Source of the DNA: Peribolospora baueri
Lineage: Eukaryota > Basidiomycota > Peribolosporomycetes > Peribolosporales > Peribolosporaceae
Assembly: GCA_029717555.1 (NCBI GenBank)
Contig: JAMDHS010000011.1
Coordinates: 1-64,000, forward strand
DNA length: 64,000 bases
Direction: 5' to 3'
The notes under the pieces were generated by a model, which saw nothing but the letters and a program-made list of their open reading frames with translations, ran no database searches and had not been told where the DNA came from. Numbering within the stretch: the stretch's first letter is position 1; each line of letters starts with the position of its first letter. The position numbers were made by a program, and so were the translations under genes. Below are positions 34,544 to 46,099 of the stretch, piece after piece.

Positions 34544-37500
34544 TTAGTCAGCGCTCGTGAAGGGGTTCAAGCAGATGATCTGACGGTAGCGAGAAGCAAA
34601 CGGTGAGCGTCAATAACCCAGTTCATTGCATCGGTTCCAGGAGCTCGACGACAGACTAACCTTGATCACCGGAGGGCTCTTGAGCATGTCTGCGTACAGC
34701 GCGTCCAAGGAGAGGTAGGAGATAAAGAATCGGTGAGCGAGGGGGGACACGAGCACTTCTGACCAGTCACCGAACGCACCCGCAGTGACGACAACAGGCA
34801 CTTCCGCCAGCTCCTTGATGGTCTGAATGTTGTGGTTGGGCGTGACGGTGAGGTGATCGAACTTGGGCTCCTCCCTAGCGGACGACTTGGAGCGTTGCGC
34901 AGAGCCAGCGGCGGCCTTTTCGTCTTCCTCCTTCTTGGCAGCGGATGTCTTGACCATGATCCTCTCCTCGTCCTCGTCATCGAACAGGGCGCTCTCATCC
35001 TGGTGAGAATAGGAGGATACTTCCATCATGGCGTGCTGCTCTGCGAGCTCCTTCATCTTCTTGATGTGGACGTCGTCGCTTGTCTCGGCCAGCCACTTGA
35101 TCACGTCCACACCCCTCTTCCAGTAAATGGACAGCGTGTTCGTGTGTTCATCGTGGACGTGGTTCTAGGTGGAAGGAAGACGAAGGCAAGGAGGGCAATG
35201 TCGCGTGAGAAGAGCCGAGCCGGCTTGGACAGAAAGGCACATATGTGAATATCATCATGCAAACTCACCTCAATAGGCATCTGATCGACGTGGCATCTCT
35301 TCTCGATGCCGAACTCGGGAATGAGCACGTCAAAGGCCGAGTCAAGAACGCCGATGACCTTCGCCTGACGGATGACAGGACCATACCGAACGGTGAGGTC
35401 GGAGACGAGCAGGCAGAGGAACAGGTGGGCCGACTGCTCCTGTGCCGTCTTCGCCGCGTCTTTCTTGACGTTGCACTGTTGGGCCACCTTGGCCATCGCC
35501 TCACGGTCGAGAGTGAACTTGGTCTCGTCGTTCTGGAGCACAGCGTCGAGCTGCCTGTGAACGATGACGTCGGCGTACCGCCGGATAGGCGATGTGAAGT
35601 GGGTGTACAGAGGAGAACTGAGCGCGTAATGCGAGTATTTGGAAATGTCGAGCATGCCGCTGCAAAAGTATTGCGCCCGGTGCATGGCCTTGGTGCAAAG
35701 CACTTCGAGCACCTTCCGGTCCGTTTCGTCGCTGATCGTGTCGAGAGACTTCATCAGCGCTCCGGCGCTCGATACGTCCATTTCATAACCAAGGCGCTTG
35801 GCACGAGCGGCGAAGGCCTGGAGGCGGCGGTCGATGGGCTTTTCATGGCGACGGAGGAGCGCAACGTCGGGCATATTGGCCGCGATCTTCTGCGCGACGG
35901 TCGTGTTGGCCAGAAGCATGAACTGGCGAACGGGCCGCGGGAAAAAAAGACACAAAATCAGATGGAAAATCAGCATTTATTCAAACGGGCGGCGCCACCG
36001 ACGACGACCCACTTCTTCAATGAGGCGGTTGGCCTCGGCAGTCTGTAGCGGAGCGCAGTCAGTAGGAATGCCATCGTCGTCGAGATCGAATCCGAGCCTG
36101 ACGGTGTTAATCTTGAGGGCACCATTCTCGAAGCGCCTCTCGCGAAGCTTTTTGGACAGCTCGAAAAGGCTCCTGATGTCTTCCTCGACCTCGGCTACGG
36201 GAAGGCCAGAGACCTTAGACTCGTCAAAGTGGCCACCTTCGATGACGGACTGGGCATCCGAGTAGGCCAGCTTGCCACAGGACTTGATGATGGTGCGACC
36301 GAACCAAGTGCCGATGACGCGGGCGTCGCGGTTCATGGTGAAGACAACGCTGAAGGCGAGCCTCTCGACGTTGGGGATCAGAGAGCAGAGCTCCTCGCTA
36401 AGCGCCGGCGGGAGCATGGGCACGGCCCTTTGCACGAGATATACGCTCGTGCCGCGCTTGCGGGCGTCGCGGTCGAGCGCGTTGCCGCTCTTGATGAAGA
36501 AGGAGACGTCAGCAATGTGTACGCCCACTTCGAACAGCCCGCCCTCGAGCTTGGTGATCGAGACGGCGTCATCGAGGTCTTTGGCGGTCAGAGGATCGAT
36601 GGTGAACACTCTGGTGGAGCGGAAGTCGCGCCTGACCTGGTACTCGCGCTCGGGGATGGTGTAGGGAAGAGGCGGGAGACACTTGAGCACGTTCTCCGAG
36701 AACTCCTCGGTAGCGGAGGCGAGGTTGTCCTTAAGCAACGCCTGCGTCTCGGCCTCCACATCGCCGATCTTGCCGAGCTCCTCGACGAGCGTACCGAAGG
36801 GGTGGAGAGAGGTGATGGGCCACCTCTTGATCGAAGCGGTGTACAAGACGTTGGCGTACGCCTCTGGGTTCTCCACAAAGTCTTCGGGCGCCTGGTCAGT
36901 CGGAATTGCGATCAAAGGCACGCGCTTGTCCGTGGGCGTGAACCACACAATCTTGGGGCGGATCATGGGCTCGGGCTCCTCGGCGGCGCCGCGAGCGCGC
37001 CTCTCTGCAGACTGCTTCTCTTTAGTGGCAGCCGAAGAAGGGCGAAGCACGGCGAGACGGCCAGAGTAAAGCTGGCCAGGGGTGCGCTCCACGACGGCGA
37101 CGACGTGACCGGCGTACTTGGGTTTCTGCTCGTCAGTCACCTCCTCGTCCTCGAAGAGCATGAGGCCTTGGCCCTCCACTTCCACGTCGTCCTTCTTCTT
37201 GTCTTGCTTCCGGTCCAACGAGACGTTCTGGGCCGAGCGCATGTCCAGAGCCTGGTTCTCCTCCTTCTTGCGCTTCTTCTCCTCCTTCTCCTTCTTCGTG
37301 CTCCAAACCTCGTCGACGTCAAGCAGCTCAACAGCGACCAAGTCGCCTTCGAGAGCGCGGTTCCGGTCCTTGCTGCCGCAAATGAAAATGTCGGCGTCCA
37401 GGACGCCAGAAGTGACGAACGCGTCGGAGCGGTTGCGCTTGTTGATGCGGAGCAGACCAGTGACGAGTTTGCCAGCGGCGATGAGAGGTGGAAGGCTGGC

Positions 37501-39550
37501 TGCGGGCAGGTAGCTGCCAAAGAGCGCTTTCCTCTGGGCCTGCAACTGACCCTGTTGACCAAAGCTGGGGACGGTGCCGAGAGGGCCATTGAAGCCGGGT
37601 ACGATGGAGGCCATAGGGTTGAAGCCTCCGCCGAGGCTGCTCTGATTGCGCCCGTGCCCTCCCCCACTGGGCGCGCCCTGGCCTCCCACGACCTGCCTGA
37701 AGTGATGCAAAGAGGCGAGTTGGGCCTGCGCCTGGGCGAGGTCGGTCATGGGCTGGTTAGGACCGCCGTCTGAAAAAACGAAATGACCGACCGGGATTCG
37801 GTCAGCGCTTCTCAATACTTGAAACGGTCTCAGGAGTCTCAATGCGCTACTACTCACTGATGCGGAAACCGTCCAAGCTGCGACTACCACTCCTCGAGTG
37901 ACCGCCGCGGACCTGGCTGAAACCATCGGCAAGCTCACCGAAACCGGCGGCGTTACCCAACAAGCTGAGCGTCGCATAGTCGTTAGCAGGCATCGACTGT
38001 GTCATCGGGGCGTGTTGGTGCTGGGGAGGCGAACCGGGAAAGGTGAAGTTGTTCATGTTGACGCCTGAATTGCTGCCGCCCTGGGCCTTGTTGACGACGT
38101 TGACCGAGTGCCTCCTTCCGTGGCCGTGAGGAACGTTCTGCTGCTGGTGCTGCGGCTGTCCAAACAGCGGAGAGGAGCTGAGGTCGTTGGCGCCGCCGTA
38201 CGGACCTTGCTGAGGGATGGAGAAGGAGCCCATAGGCCCACCGAAAGGGCCGCTGTTGGGAACGTGGGACTGAATGCGGCGGTGGCCAGCGCCACCGTTG
38301 CGCTGCCCGAGAGCGCCCTGAGAGAGATGCATCTGTTGGTGAAGGAGGGCCTGTTGCTGGGCGCGAAGAGCCTCGATCTGACGCTGAATTTCGAGTTGTT
38401 CGGCCATGATGCTCGGGCTCATTTCGCTTCCCGTCCTCCTGTGGGCCACATGGATCCGAGGCTGCTGCGGATTGGTGCTGGCGACGGTGTGAGGCTCGCC
38501 TTGTTGCTGTTGCGGCTGAGGAGGGGGGAACTGGAAATTGGGGTTGCGGTGGACGTAGCCGTTGTCGTTATCCTGACCGCGCAAGCCGCCGACGAAGGCG
38601 CCGGCGTCATCCTCGTAATCGTCCAATTCGCCGACGCTGACGCCGCCACCGCCAGCATTTAGGTTATAGCCGAGATCGCTGAAGCGGGAGAGCAAACTGG
38701 CATTCCTGTTGTGTCCGTTCCCGCCGGCGTTGCGAGCGAGCGCGCTCTGGTAGGCGGCGGTGCCTGCGAAGCGTGGACCTTGTGAGGGGCTGACGGCCTG
38801 CATGGGCACGGGCGGCATGCCGAGCGAGGTATCCTCCTCGTCTTCTCCCAGGCTGGCGAGCCCACCGCGACCGAGACGCATGCCGGACGGGTTGGCTTGC
38901 CCAGAGACCACAGCCCGACCGGCCGCAGCGGCAGTGTTGAGGTTGAGCTGCTGCTGAAGCTGTGCCTGGAGGGCTTCCTCCTGGGCGGCGAGGCGCGATC
39001 CGACGGCGGCGAGCTCGGCAGCGACGTCCTGCTCCTGGCCCGCGGGGACGGCGCCGGCGCCGGAGTTCTGAACAGAAGGCGACAGCGACTTGAGGTCGCT
39101 AATGACTTGCTGGAGGTTAGACATGGCATCGGAGCTGCTCTGGGCGCCCTTGCCGGCGGCCTGAGCGGCACCGGAGCCGGACTTGCTCGCGGCGCCGTCT
39201 TTGGGCGAGGAGCGCGAATCTTCGGCGGCTGGAGAGCCGTCCTTCTTGCCAGACTTTTTGTCGCCCCCGCCGCCGCTTCGGCCACCACCTCCAGACCGCC
39301 TCTGGGAGCCGCCTCCACCGCCACCGCCACTGGCGCGCTTTTCGGAAGCGGGCGCATCAGCATTCTTGGTGGCGCCACCGCCGACGCTCGACTTGCGGCG
39401 ATCGCTCTGGCCGCCAGCAGCACCGGGACGGCCCTTGTTGGTCGAGTTGGATCGCGCAGGGCCACCTACGCCACCGCCACCGCTTCCGCCACTGCTCTTC
39501 TTCTGACCCTGGCTCTGGGCCTCGGGCTTAGTATCCTTTGTGTCCGCCAT
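34544..39550 (-). CDS. SSD1: Ssd1/Sts5-type RNB-domain mRNA-binding protein
   Basis: Cytoplasmic translational repressor of cell-wall mRNAs, related to the Dis3/RNase II nucleases. Five exons: 39550-37858, 37769-36013, 35922-35269, 35164-34661 and 34579-34544; 1547 residues. The N-terminal ~560 residues are Gly/Gln/Asn-rich and carry five HxRxxS sites (HNRNAS, HRRTGS, HRRIQS, HGRRHS, HSRSGS) and two [YF]xFP motifs (FQFP, FTFP), the consensus and docking motifs for NDR/Cbk1 kinases. Two cold-shock folds follow (GLLRINKRNRSDAFV; AGHVVAVVERTPGQLYSG), with a Lys/Glu-rich insert. The RNB-like domain has VFTIDPLTAKDLDDAVS, VGVHIADVSFF, AFSVVFTMNRD, RLIEEFMLLANTTVA and HFTSPIRRYADVIVHR; then an S1-like end. 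Ssd1 proteins are generally considered nuclease-inactive, though the Asp cluster DxxxxKDLDD is still present here. Confidence 0.96.
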
Positions 39551-40824
39551 GGCGCGACTTTTGAAGGTCGTTGCTCACGGGTCGACTGACGATAATGAAG
39601 GTGTTACTGAAAGAAGAACCAAAGGAGATGCGCATGGATGAGCGTCAGGCGAGAGGTGGGTGTAAGCAGGTGGGGGTGATTCTCCCGATCGGAGGAGGCC
39701 GGATGAAGTGGCGGTGGGCGAAGGGCACGTCTACCTACCTTATTTGCGGTCCTCGAAGGACTGAACCGTGCCGGTGACGATATATCACCCCCTTTGAGAG
39801 CTGAGATTGAGAACGGAGACGAGAACGCCGACCGCGTCTGAGCGGGTTCTACAAAAATGTGGGTAGCCGCGTTGTCCCCGCGCGGACGCTTGAGACGCAC
39901 GAACGAAGGAACGAGATGGGGGAAAGGGAGAGGTTGAGGGAAGCGAAGACGATGGAAACGTTGGAAAAGGACGACGACGGTGATGGTGGTGTAGAACCCC
40001 TGTTTGAAACGACCGTGAGAGGGATTGGATGGATGAGGTGGGAGAAGGGGGGAGGGCGATCGCAGACCGGGCGTGGGCGTGTCGGGTCGTGAAGGAGGGA
40101 ACTAAACGAGAGAAAGGCAATGAGATGGAAGGCTAAAAGAGAGAGATGGAAGAGAGGGGCGTGCGTGTTCGACGACGACGGCGACGACAGCGACGACGAC
40201 AAGGACGACGGGAGGAAGGTGAAGGTCGGAGAGTGTCATCTGTCTCACCCCTCCGTCGCTGGCTGAAGGCGGTGTCCGAGACGGCCGCGTGCTCGGCTCG
40301 GCGTTACGCGGCGTTTTCCCTCTCCCGTCCGTTGCCGCTCGCCCCGCGCACGCGACTCCGTCTGGAAAAAAGGTTCGGGATGACACGGACGGCGGCTGGG
40401 CAACTTGTTAAATATTATAACTACACGCGAACGTACCCATCCGTTTCCGATCGGTGGCGGCGGCGGCGGCGGCGGCGGAAGAGCAAAGTGGGGAGGGAAC
40501 AAAAAACAGCAGCGCCGGGCCTGGAAAGAGCGAGCCTGCTATGACAAGATCAACGACTGGTGCGGTGCAAAACGAGCAAAAACAGGGGGCGAATCGACAA
40601 ACGAGGACCCCGACACCAGATAACAAACAACCGCATGGAGGATCGGAGAACGGCGGTCGAGAGGGAAGCGGCCGAGCAGGGTGGAGCGGTAAGGACGACT
40701 GAGATCATACAGGAAGGACGAGGGAAGCAGCGGGGACGAACATATGACGAAGCGAGTCGTCGAAGAAAAGGAGCCGTGTTCCAGCCTTGAGACAGTCTGT
40801 GCCATAGTTAACGTTCAGGGATCA
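39551..40824. other. Intergenic region upstream of SSD1
   Basis: About 1.27 kb holding the SSD1 promoter and 5' UTR and the 3' UTR of the next minus-strand gene. A GGC/GGA-type trinucleotide run lies at 40455-40480. Sequence is otherwise low-complexity; no gene is supported. Confidence 0.5.
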
Positions 40825-43800
40825 TCAATCTCGTCCGTCGCTCGGCGTTGAATTTGTGGAAAGAAATATCCGGCGGCTCTGCCGACGCAGCCAGTGCGGG
40901 GGTAGGGGAGGGGAAGAGTAGATAAGCGGGGTAGGGTAGGGAGGAAGTAGATAAGCCAAGACGACCTTGACTGAGCGGAGCCGTCAGGGAAATGAGGAAA
41001 ACCCACCGGCGCCCATTGCTCGAGGTAGAGGCTAAAGCTGCGAACGTGTTCGCGGAGCTCGTTGTGCAAAGCACCGGCGGCGGCAGTAGTACAGCCGCCA
41101 ACGCGGGCAGCTTCCTCTTCCTCCTTGGCCATCACGAGACACTCCCTCGCGGCGAGCTCGACGACGTCGGAGAAGGCGCAGGAGAACCAGAGGACGGAGC
41201 GGAGGTGGCACAGTTTGGACCTGTCCCGGAGGCGCGTAGCGAGACCGGAGAGCGCGCGCACGGCGTCCAGGACGGTGACCTTGGGCTTGAGCAGAAAGTC
41301 CGGGTTCAGCTCCGCCGTCGGAGGCAGGCCGGCTCCTTCCGCTCCCGCTCCTTGGCCGCCTCCGCCTTGGCGCAACGTCCTAGCACGAGCCTGCACGCGT
41401 TCAAGTCCGCGATAGAGTTTAAAACGGATAAAATTGAAGTTGCGAAACAATTGAAGCTGGCTGATGGTCACCTCGCGAGGGTCGTCGGCCAACGAAGTGC
41501 TACCGACGCCGAGGGCCATCGTGTCCATCTCGACGTCGGCCACGGCATCGGCGTACGAGCGAGCCTCGCCCGGGGCAGGGAAATGGAAGTAGGTGAGAAA
41601 GTGCGGCAAAGGGATGCTGAGGATCTGTTTGATCCGCGTGAGGAAGACCTGCTGCTGAATTGCCTGCTGGAGGGAGTAGTTGGTCGACGTGCGGAGGTTC
41701 ATCGGCGTCTCTCCGTCCGGGAGGAAGAACTCCTAGAAAAGCGGTTCGAATAAAACGTCGACTCGAGTCAGCGACAACGCGGGCGGGTAACCTAAATCGA
41801 CCGGTGCAATGCAATCGGACGCGCTAGCCTCACCCTTTCCCTTCGAGTCGGGAGGACAAAGACAGAGTCGTCGGATGGAAAGTCGATCTTGCAATCGGCC
41901 AAATTCACGATAGGCTTTTCCCTGAAAGGGTCGCGGGCGAGACAGACGATTATGAAGAACCAAACCAGGCGACCTGGAAGGGAGGGCCCGGCGAACGAGA
42001 AAAAAATAAAGGCACGGGGGCTCGGCCACCCGTCAGCCAGCGGATCCTACCAAAAAAATCCCGGGGGAAGGAAGGAAAGGCACGACAAACTCACGACACA
42101 TCTCGATCTCGAACGCATTCAAGTCCGCGCGGTTGACGGCCCCGGGACGCTGTTCGTTGGCGGGAGCGTCGATGCGGTGGAGTTGCCACTCGAGGCATAT
42201 GCCAAAGAGCCAGTCGTCAAAGTCGGTCACCTTCCTCACGTCAAAAGCTGACGATGGGTAATAGTCGAAGGAAGGTATTGACGATGGGAACAAAACCGTC
42301 AGCAGTCCGAAGTGAAGTGAGGCATCCTACCATCCTACCTACCGCCGATCGACCCATCGGGGCCCAGACTCAACTCATCCTCGCTGAGGCCGATGAGGTG
42401 CCTGAGCAAATAGCCCGTGGCGATGAGGTAAGGATCCCTTCTACCAGCCTTGAGACTCGTTACAAGCCCTTCCTCCGCTTTGCGCGCGCACCGCTGCACG
42501 AACGCCTCCATACCCTCGACGCTGAACCTGCCTCCGCCTCCGCCGTCGATACCGTCCGCATCTGCAGCCTTTAGGCCGTGCGCGTCCGTCGCGGCGGAAG
42601 AGGAGGAAGAAGAGGAAGAAGTAAAACCGCCGGCGGCACGATCGAGTCCCTCGTCTTCGGGCGACTTTCGTTTCGTCGACGACGACGACGTGACCGTATC
42701 CGCAGAGGACGCCTTTGGTTGTCGAAACAGTTTTTTCGTCTTGGAGTTGGAGTGAACGAGGGTCACCTTGGCGAGGTAAGCGGCGAGAGCGAGGCGGACG
42801 TGTTTCGGCGGCTTGAAGAACTTGCGCCGCGAGTTTGCCGCCGGCTTGGCGCCGACGCCGTCGAGGTGGGTGGTGGAAGAGGAGACGTGCTCGTCCATGA
42901 GGACGGACTGTTGGGCGAACGATTCCCACGGGAGAATCTTGAAAGCGTGGTCGAGCAGGTTGGTGGAGGCGAGCGCAAAGATGAGGTACCGGAGATCGCT
43001 AGGGGTGAGGTAGTCGTCCTCCGGCGATGTCGAACCCGACCTGTCCGTAAGCGCCCCGTTCGTCGCCGCAAAGCTGAACGGCCGCGGCGCGCCCGTCCCA
43101 CCGCGATCCGCAACGTGCTTGGCGAGGAGGTCAGACGTGTCGACGACCGTTCCGTACGACCGAGGCAATATCGATGTATTTCTCGAACCCTGCGCGCCGC
43201 CGCCGCCGCCGCCGCCGCCATCATTCACGTCGCCTTCCTCATCCTCTTGGAGCAAGTCGGGCACCTTGCTCATCTCATACCCCCAGTCGATGCCGGCCGT
43301 CGCCGCAAAGTCGCCCCTCGCCAGTGCCGGCGCCGTGTTCGGCCGCGTCTCCGGGCTCCACTGGAGGCCCTGGGCGACGGTTGCGCCCTCGCCCGTGATA
43401 TCAACGGGAGGAGCGGAGGACAAGTCGGCTGGAACGTGGCCGACGGATTGGACGGAAGGAGAGTGGGACGGTTTGGATAAAGGGGCGGCGGAGAGGGGGT
43501 TGAGAACGTCGGGGGCCGGAGGTGGAGGGAAGAGAAAGGGTGCGCTTTGGACGGAGAACAAATGCATGGCGCCAGCCGCGAGTCCAAGGAGGGGCTGCGA
43601 GCGATGGCTAGTGAGTGTGGGATGCGGTCTGTTGGGGCCGTGAGCGTCGAGCCCAGAGCTGGCCTGCATGGCAAAGGCACGCGCGGCGACTTCGGCGCGG
43701 AAGGGGAGGAACGCATTCCACGACCTGCCGGCGCCGACTTGGTCTGGCGTGGTGGGGCTGTTGATGTGCGCGGAGAGGGGACCGACGAAGCTACTGTCCA

Positions 43801-45240
43801 TGCTGAACGAGGGAGAGCTCACGATGCTTTCCGTGCCGCCCAACGAGTGGACCGACGGCGAAACCATCTGATCGGACGCACCGTCAAAGCCGGTGGAGAG
43901 GGTGCGGAGGACGGAAGGCTCAGAGGCGGCGAAGGACGGTTCGAAAAGAGCTCGGTCCACGGCCTTGCCCTTCGAGTCGATCATCAGCGTGCCATCCGCG
44001 TTCGTCGGATGACCAGCGCCAACGATGCCCTCTACCGTTGTCTCTGCCCATGTCCCTGGCCCTGGCCCTGTCCCCACTCCAGTTCCAACACCAGCTCCCG
44101 CCCCGCCTTCTATCACGGAGCTCTGGGGAAGACCGACCTTGCGCAAAGGCGGACCTCTCTTCTTCCTCACGAAATCGTAGAGGCACAGCTCCCTCGCCAG
44201 CTCTTCGATCTTCTCTTCTCGCGAGAGGTGGTCCGGCAGCGCGGCCACCTTGGCGGCCTCGGCAGGTGTCGCGCCGGGGGGGATGGGGAAGGATGTGGGG
44301 AGATTGGGAGGAACGGAGGAAGAGGGGGCGAAAGAGTCGCCGAAGGAAGGGCGTCGCTTCGTGGCTGGGGGGGAACCGTTGCGTGGGCGAGGGAGCGTCG
44401 AGGCCACAGCGGCCGAGGCCGAGTCGGTGGGGAGCATGTTCGTGGCCGCCGTCACACAGCGCCCACAAGGCCACTGAGAGTCGCAGCCCACTTTTCGCCT
44501 TCGACAGCGCTGACTGGAAAGAGGGCCGGAGGGGGAGAGGGTCGACGAAGGAAATCAGTCACCACGATTCGAGAAAGGGTTGTGCCACGGCCCAAAGGCC
44601 ATCGACACGATACTACGCTGTGGACGTACCAAGCAGTGGTGACCTTGGGTCGTCTCCTCGCATTACTAGCCGCCCTGTCCGCCGCCGCGACAGCGGCGTC
44701 ATTGTCGGAGGGAGCGAAGGGGAAGGACATAGGAAGACCGAAATTGAGATTGCTTGGCCCGGCAGACGAGCTGGGAACCGTCGGTTGGAGCAGCCGGGGT
44801 TCGCCGCCGGAGGGGAGCATTTCGGAGGCATGGCCGGCGGAGACTAGGTGGAAGAGAGGCGAGACGTTCGCGCTCATCCCGGGCAGATTGGGTGCCGTGT
44901 GAGAGAAGGAGGGATGGAATGGGGACAGCGGTTGACCTTGCACCAAGATGCACTGCGGGGGGAGTGCAGAGGAGACGGTCGAAAGCGAGGATCCGGAAGG
45001 CGTGGGATGGAGACCGGCGGAGGACAGGCCTTGGTGGATTTGCGGGGGAGCCGTCCCGAAAGACGGGTTGGGGTGCGCGTCTGGGCGAAACGGTGGATGA
45101 GCAAAGCCAGGTTGGAGGAGGGGGGGTGGAGCGGGACGATGAGAGAAAGACAGGGTGGGATCGCCGTCGGCGGTGGAGGACGAGTTGAGCATGGCGGTCG
45201 TGCCGTTGGGGACGCTCACGATACCGGGGCCGGTCGCCAT
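40825..45240 (-). CDS. Zn2Cys6-type fungal transcription factor with atypical zinc cluster
   Basis: Exons 45240-44630, 44513-42343, 42247-42100, 41921-41834, 41732-41007 and, tentatively, 40878-40825; about 1265 residues. The N-terminal ~200 residues are Ser/Pro-rich. The cluster is assembled across the first intron: TACQRCRRRKVGCDSQWPCGRC near residues 202-223, with Cys spacing 2-6-5-2 and the usual basic residues. The expected sixth cysteine 6-9 residues on is absent. A long Ser/Gly-rich region follows, then a region resembling the fungal-specific regulatory domain, including ARELCLYDFVRKKRG, LRYLIFALASTNLLDHAFKILPWESF, VRLALAAYLAKVTL, GYLLRHLIGLSEDEL, VTDFDDWLFGICLEWQLHRID and the characteristic VNLADCKIDFPSDD. 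The last intron is uncertain: reading through it would end at 40815 instead. The target genes are unknown. Confidence 0.82.
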
Positions 45241-45608
45241 CGTCAGCGGGCGGCCGGGGGACGTTGTCCGTCCGAGGGCCGCTTGCGTTCCCGGCGTCGT
45301 ACGCAGGTCGAGCGCGAGCGCCGAAGCTGGTGCGGATCAAGGCCAGCAGGGGTGGAGGTGGAGGAAGGAGAAGAGCAAGACGGGGAGATCGGAGCAGAGA
45401 CGGGAGAGGTGGTTGAGCTCCCCTTCATTATGTGTGCGACGGGTCGGTTCTCATTCGCCCACCCTCCTCCTCATCGCCATCGCCCCCTTCCTTCATCCAA
45501 CCCATCCATCTTCCTCCCTCCCTAACTCCCGACTAGCCGAGCGCAACCGTGACCGCACTCACCCGAGGTTTGTGTGCTTTCGACGTGTTGATCGGCTATT
45601 TGGGGCCC

Positions 45609-45640
45609 CAATGGCAGTGGCAGTGGCAGTGGCAGTGGCA
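45609..45640. repeat. (GGCAGT)n hexanucleotide repeat
   Basis: About five tandem copies of GGCAGT on the plus strand, upstream of the Zn2Cys6 regulator gene. Confidence 0.9.
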
Positions 45641-46007
45641 GCTGGCGCGATGAGGTGGTCGGTCGTCGGCCTCGTATATGCGTCGCTCGTATATGCGTGC
45701 GTCGTTGTCGCCAAGCCGCGACCCAAGCCAGCGGATCGTCGATCGGATCGCACCAAGCAGCGGCGAGACGAGACGACGAGACAAGCGGGACGGACGTCTG
45801 GGCGATCGCGTGCGGGAGAAGATAGAGATGGCTGGGAGACGGAGACGGAATAGGGAGGCGGTGGTGGTTGTGGGTGGATGAGACGTAGGACGATGCCGGG
45901 AGGATGCCGGGTGTCTGACGTGTGAGACAAGGAGAAAGAGCGCGGTGGCCAATGCGGGCGGGCGCTAGGTGGGCGAGATGGACGGCGCTGACTTGGTTTA
46001 TCGGTTG

Positions 46008-46038
46008 ACTACGACTACGATTACGACTACGACTACGG
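46008..46038. repeat. (ACTACG)n hexanucleotide repeat
   Basis: About five tandem copies of ACTACG with one ATTACG variant. Confidence 0.85.
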
Positions 46039-46076
46039 TCGTGCTTGGTGGTGTGCCGTGTGCGAGGCAGGCGCCG

Positions 46077-46099
46077 TACTCTACTCTACTCTACTCTAC
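46077..46099. repeat. (TACTC)n pentanucleotide repeat
   Basis: Four to five tandem TACTC units followed by TACG; part of the same repeat-rich tract. Confidence 0.85.

Noticed and set aside
36229-37773. 514-codon plus-strand frame within SSD1
   Set aside because: Complement of the conserved SSD1 RNB exon; Val/Leu/Glu/Arg-rich shadow without any motif.
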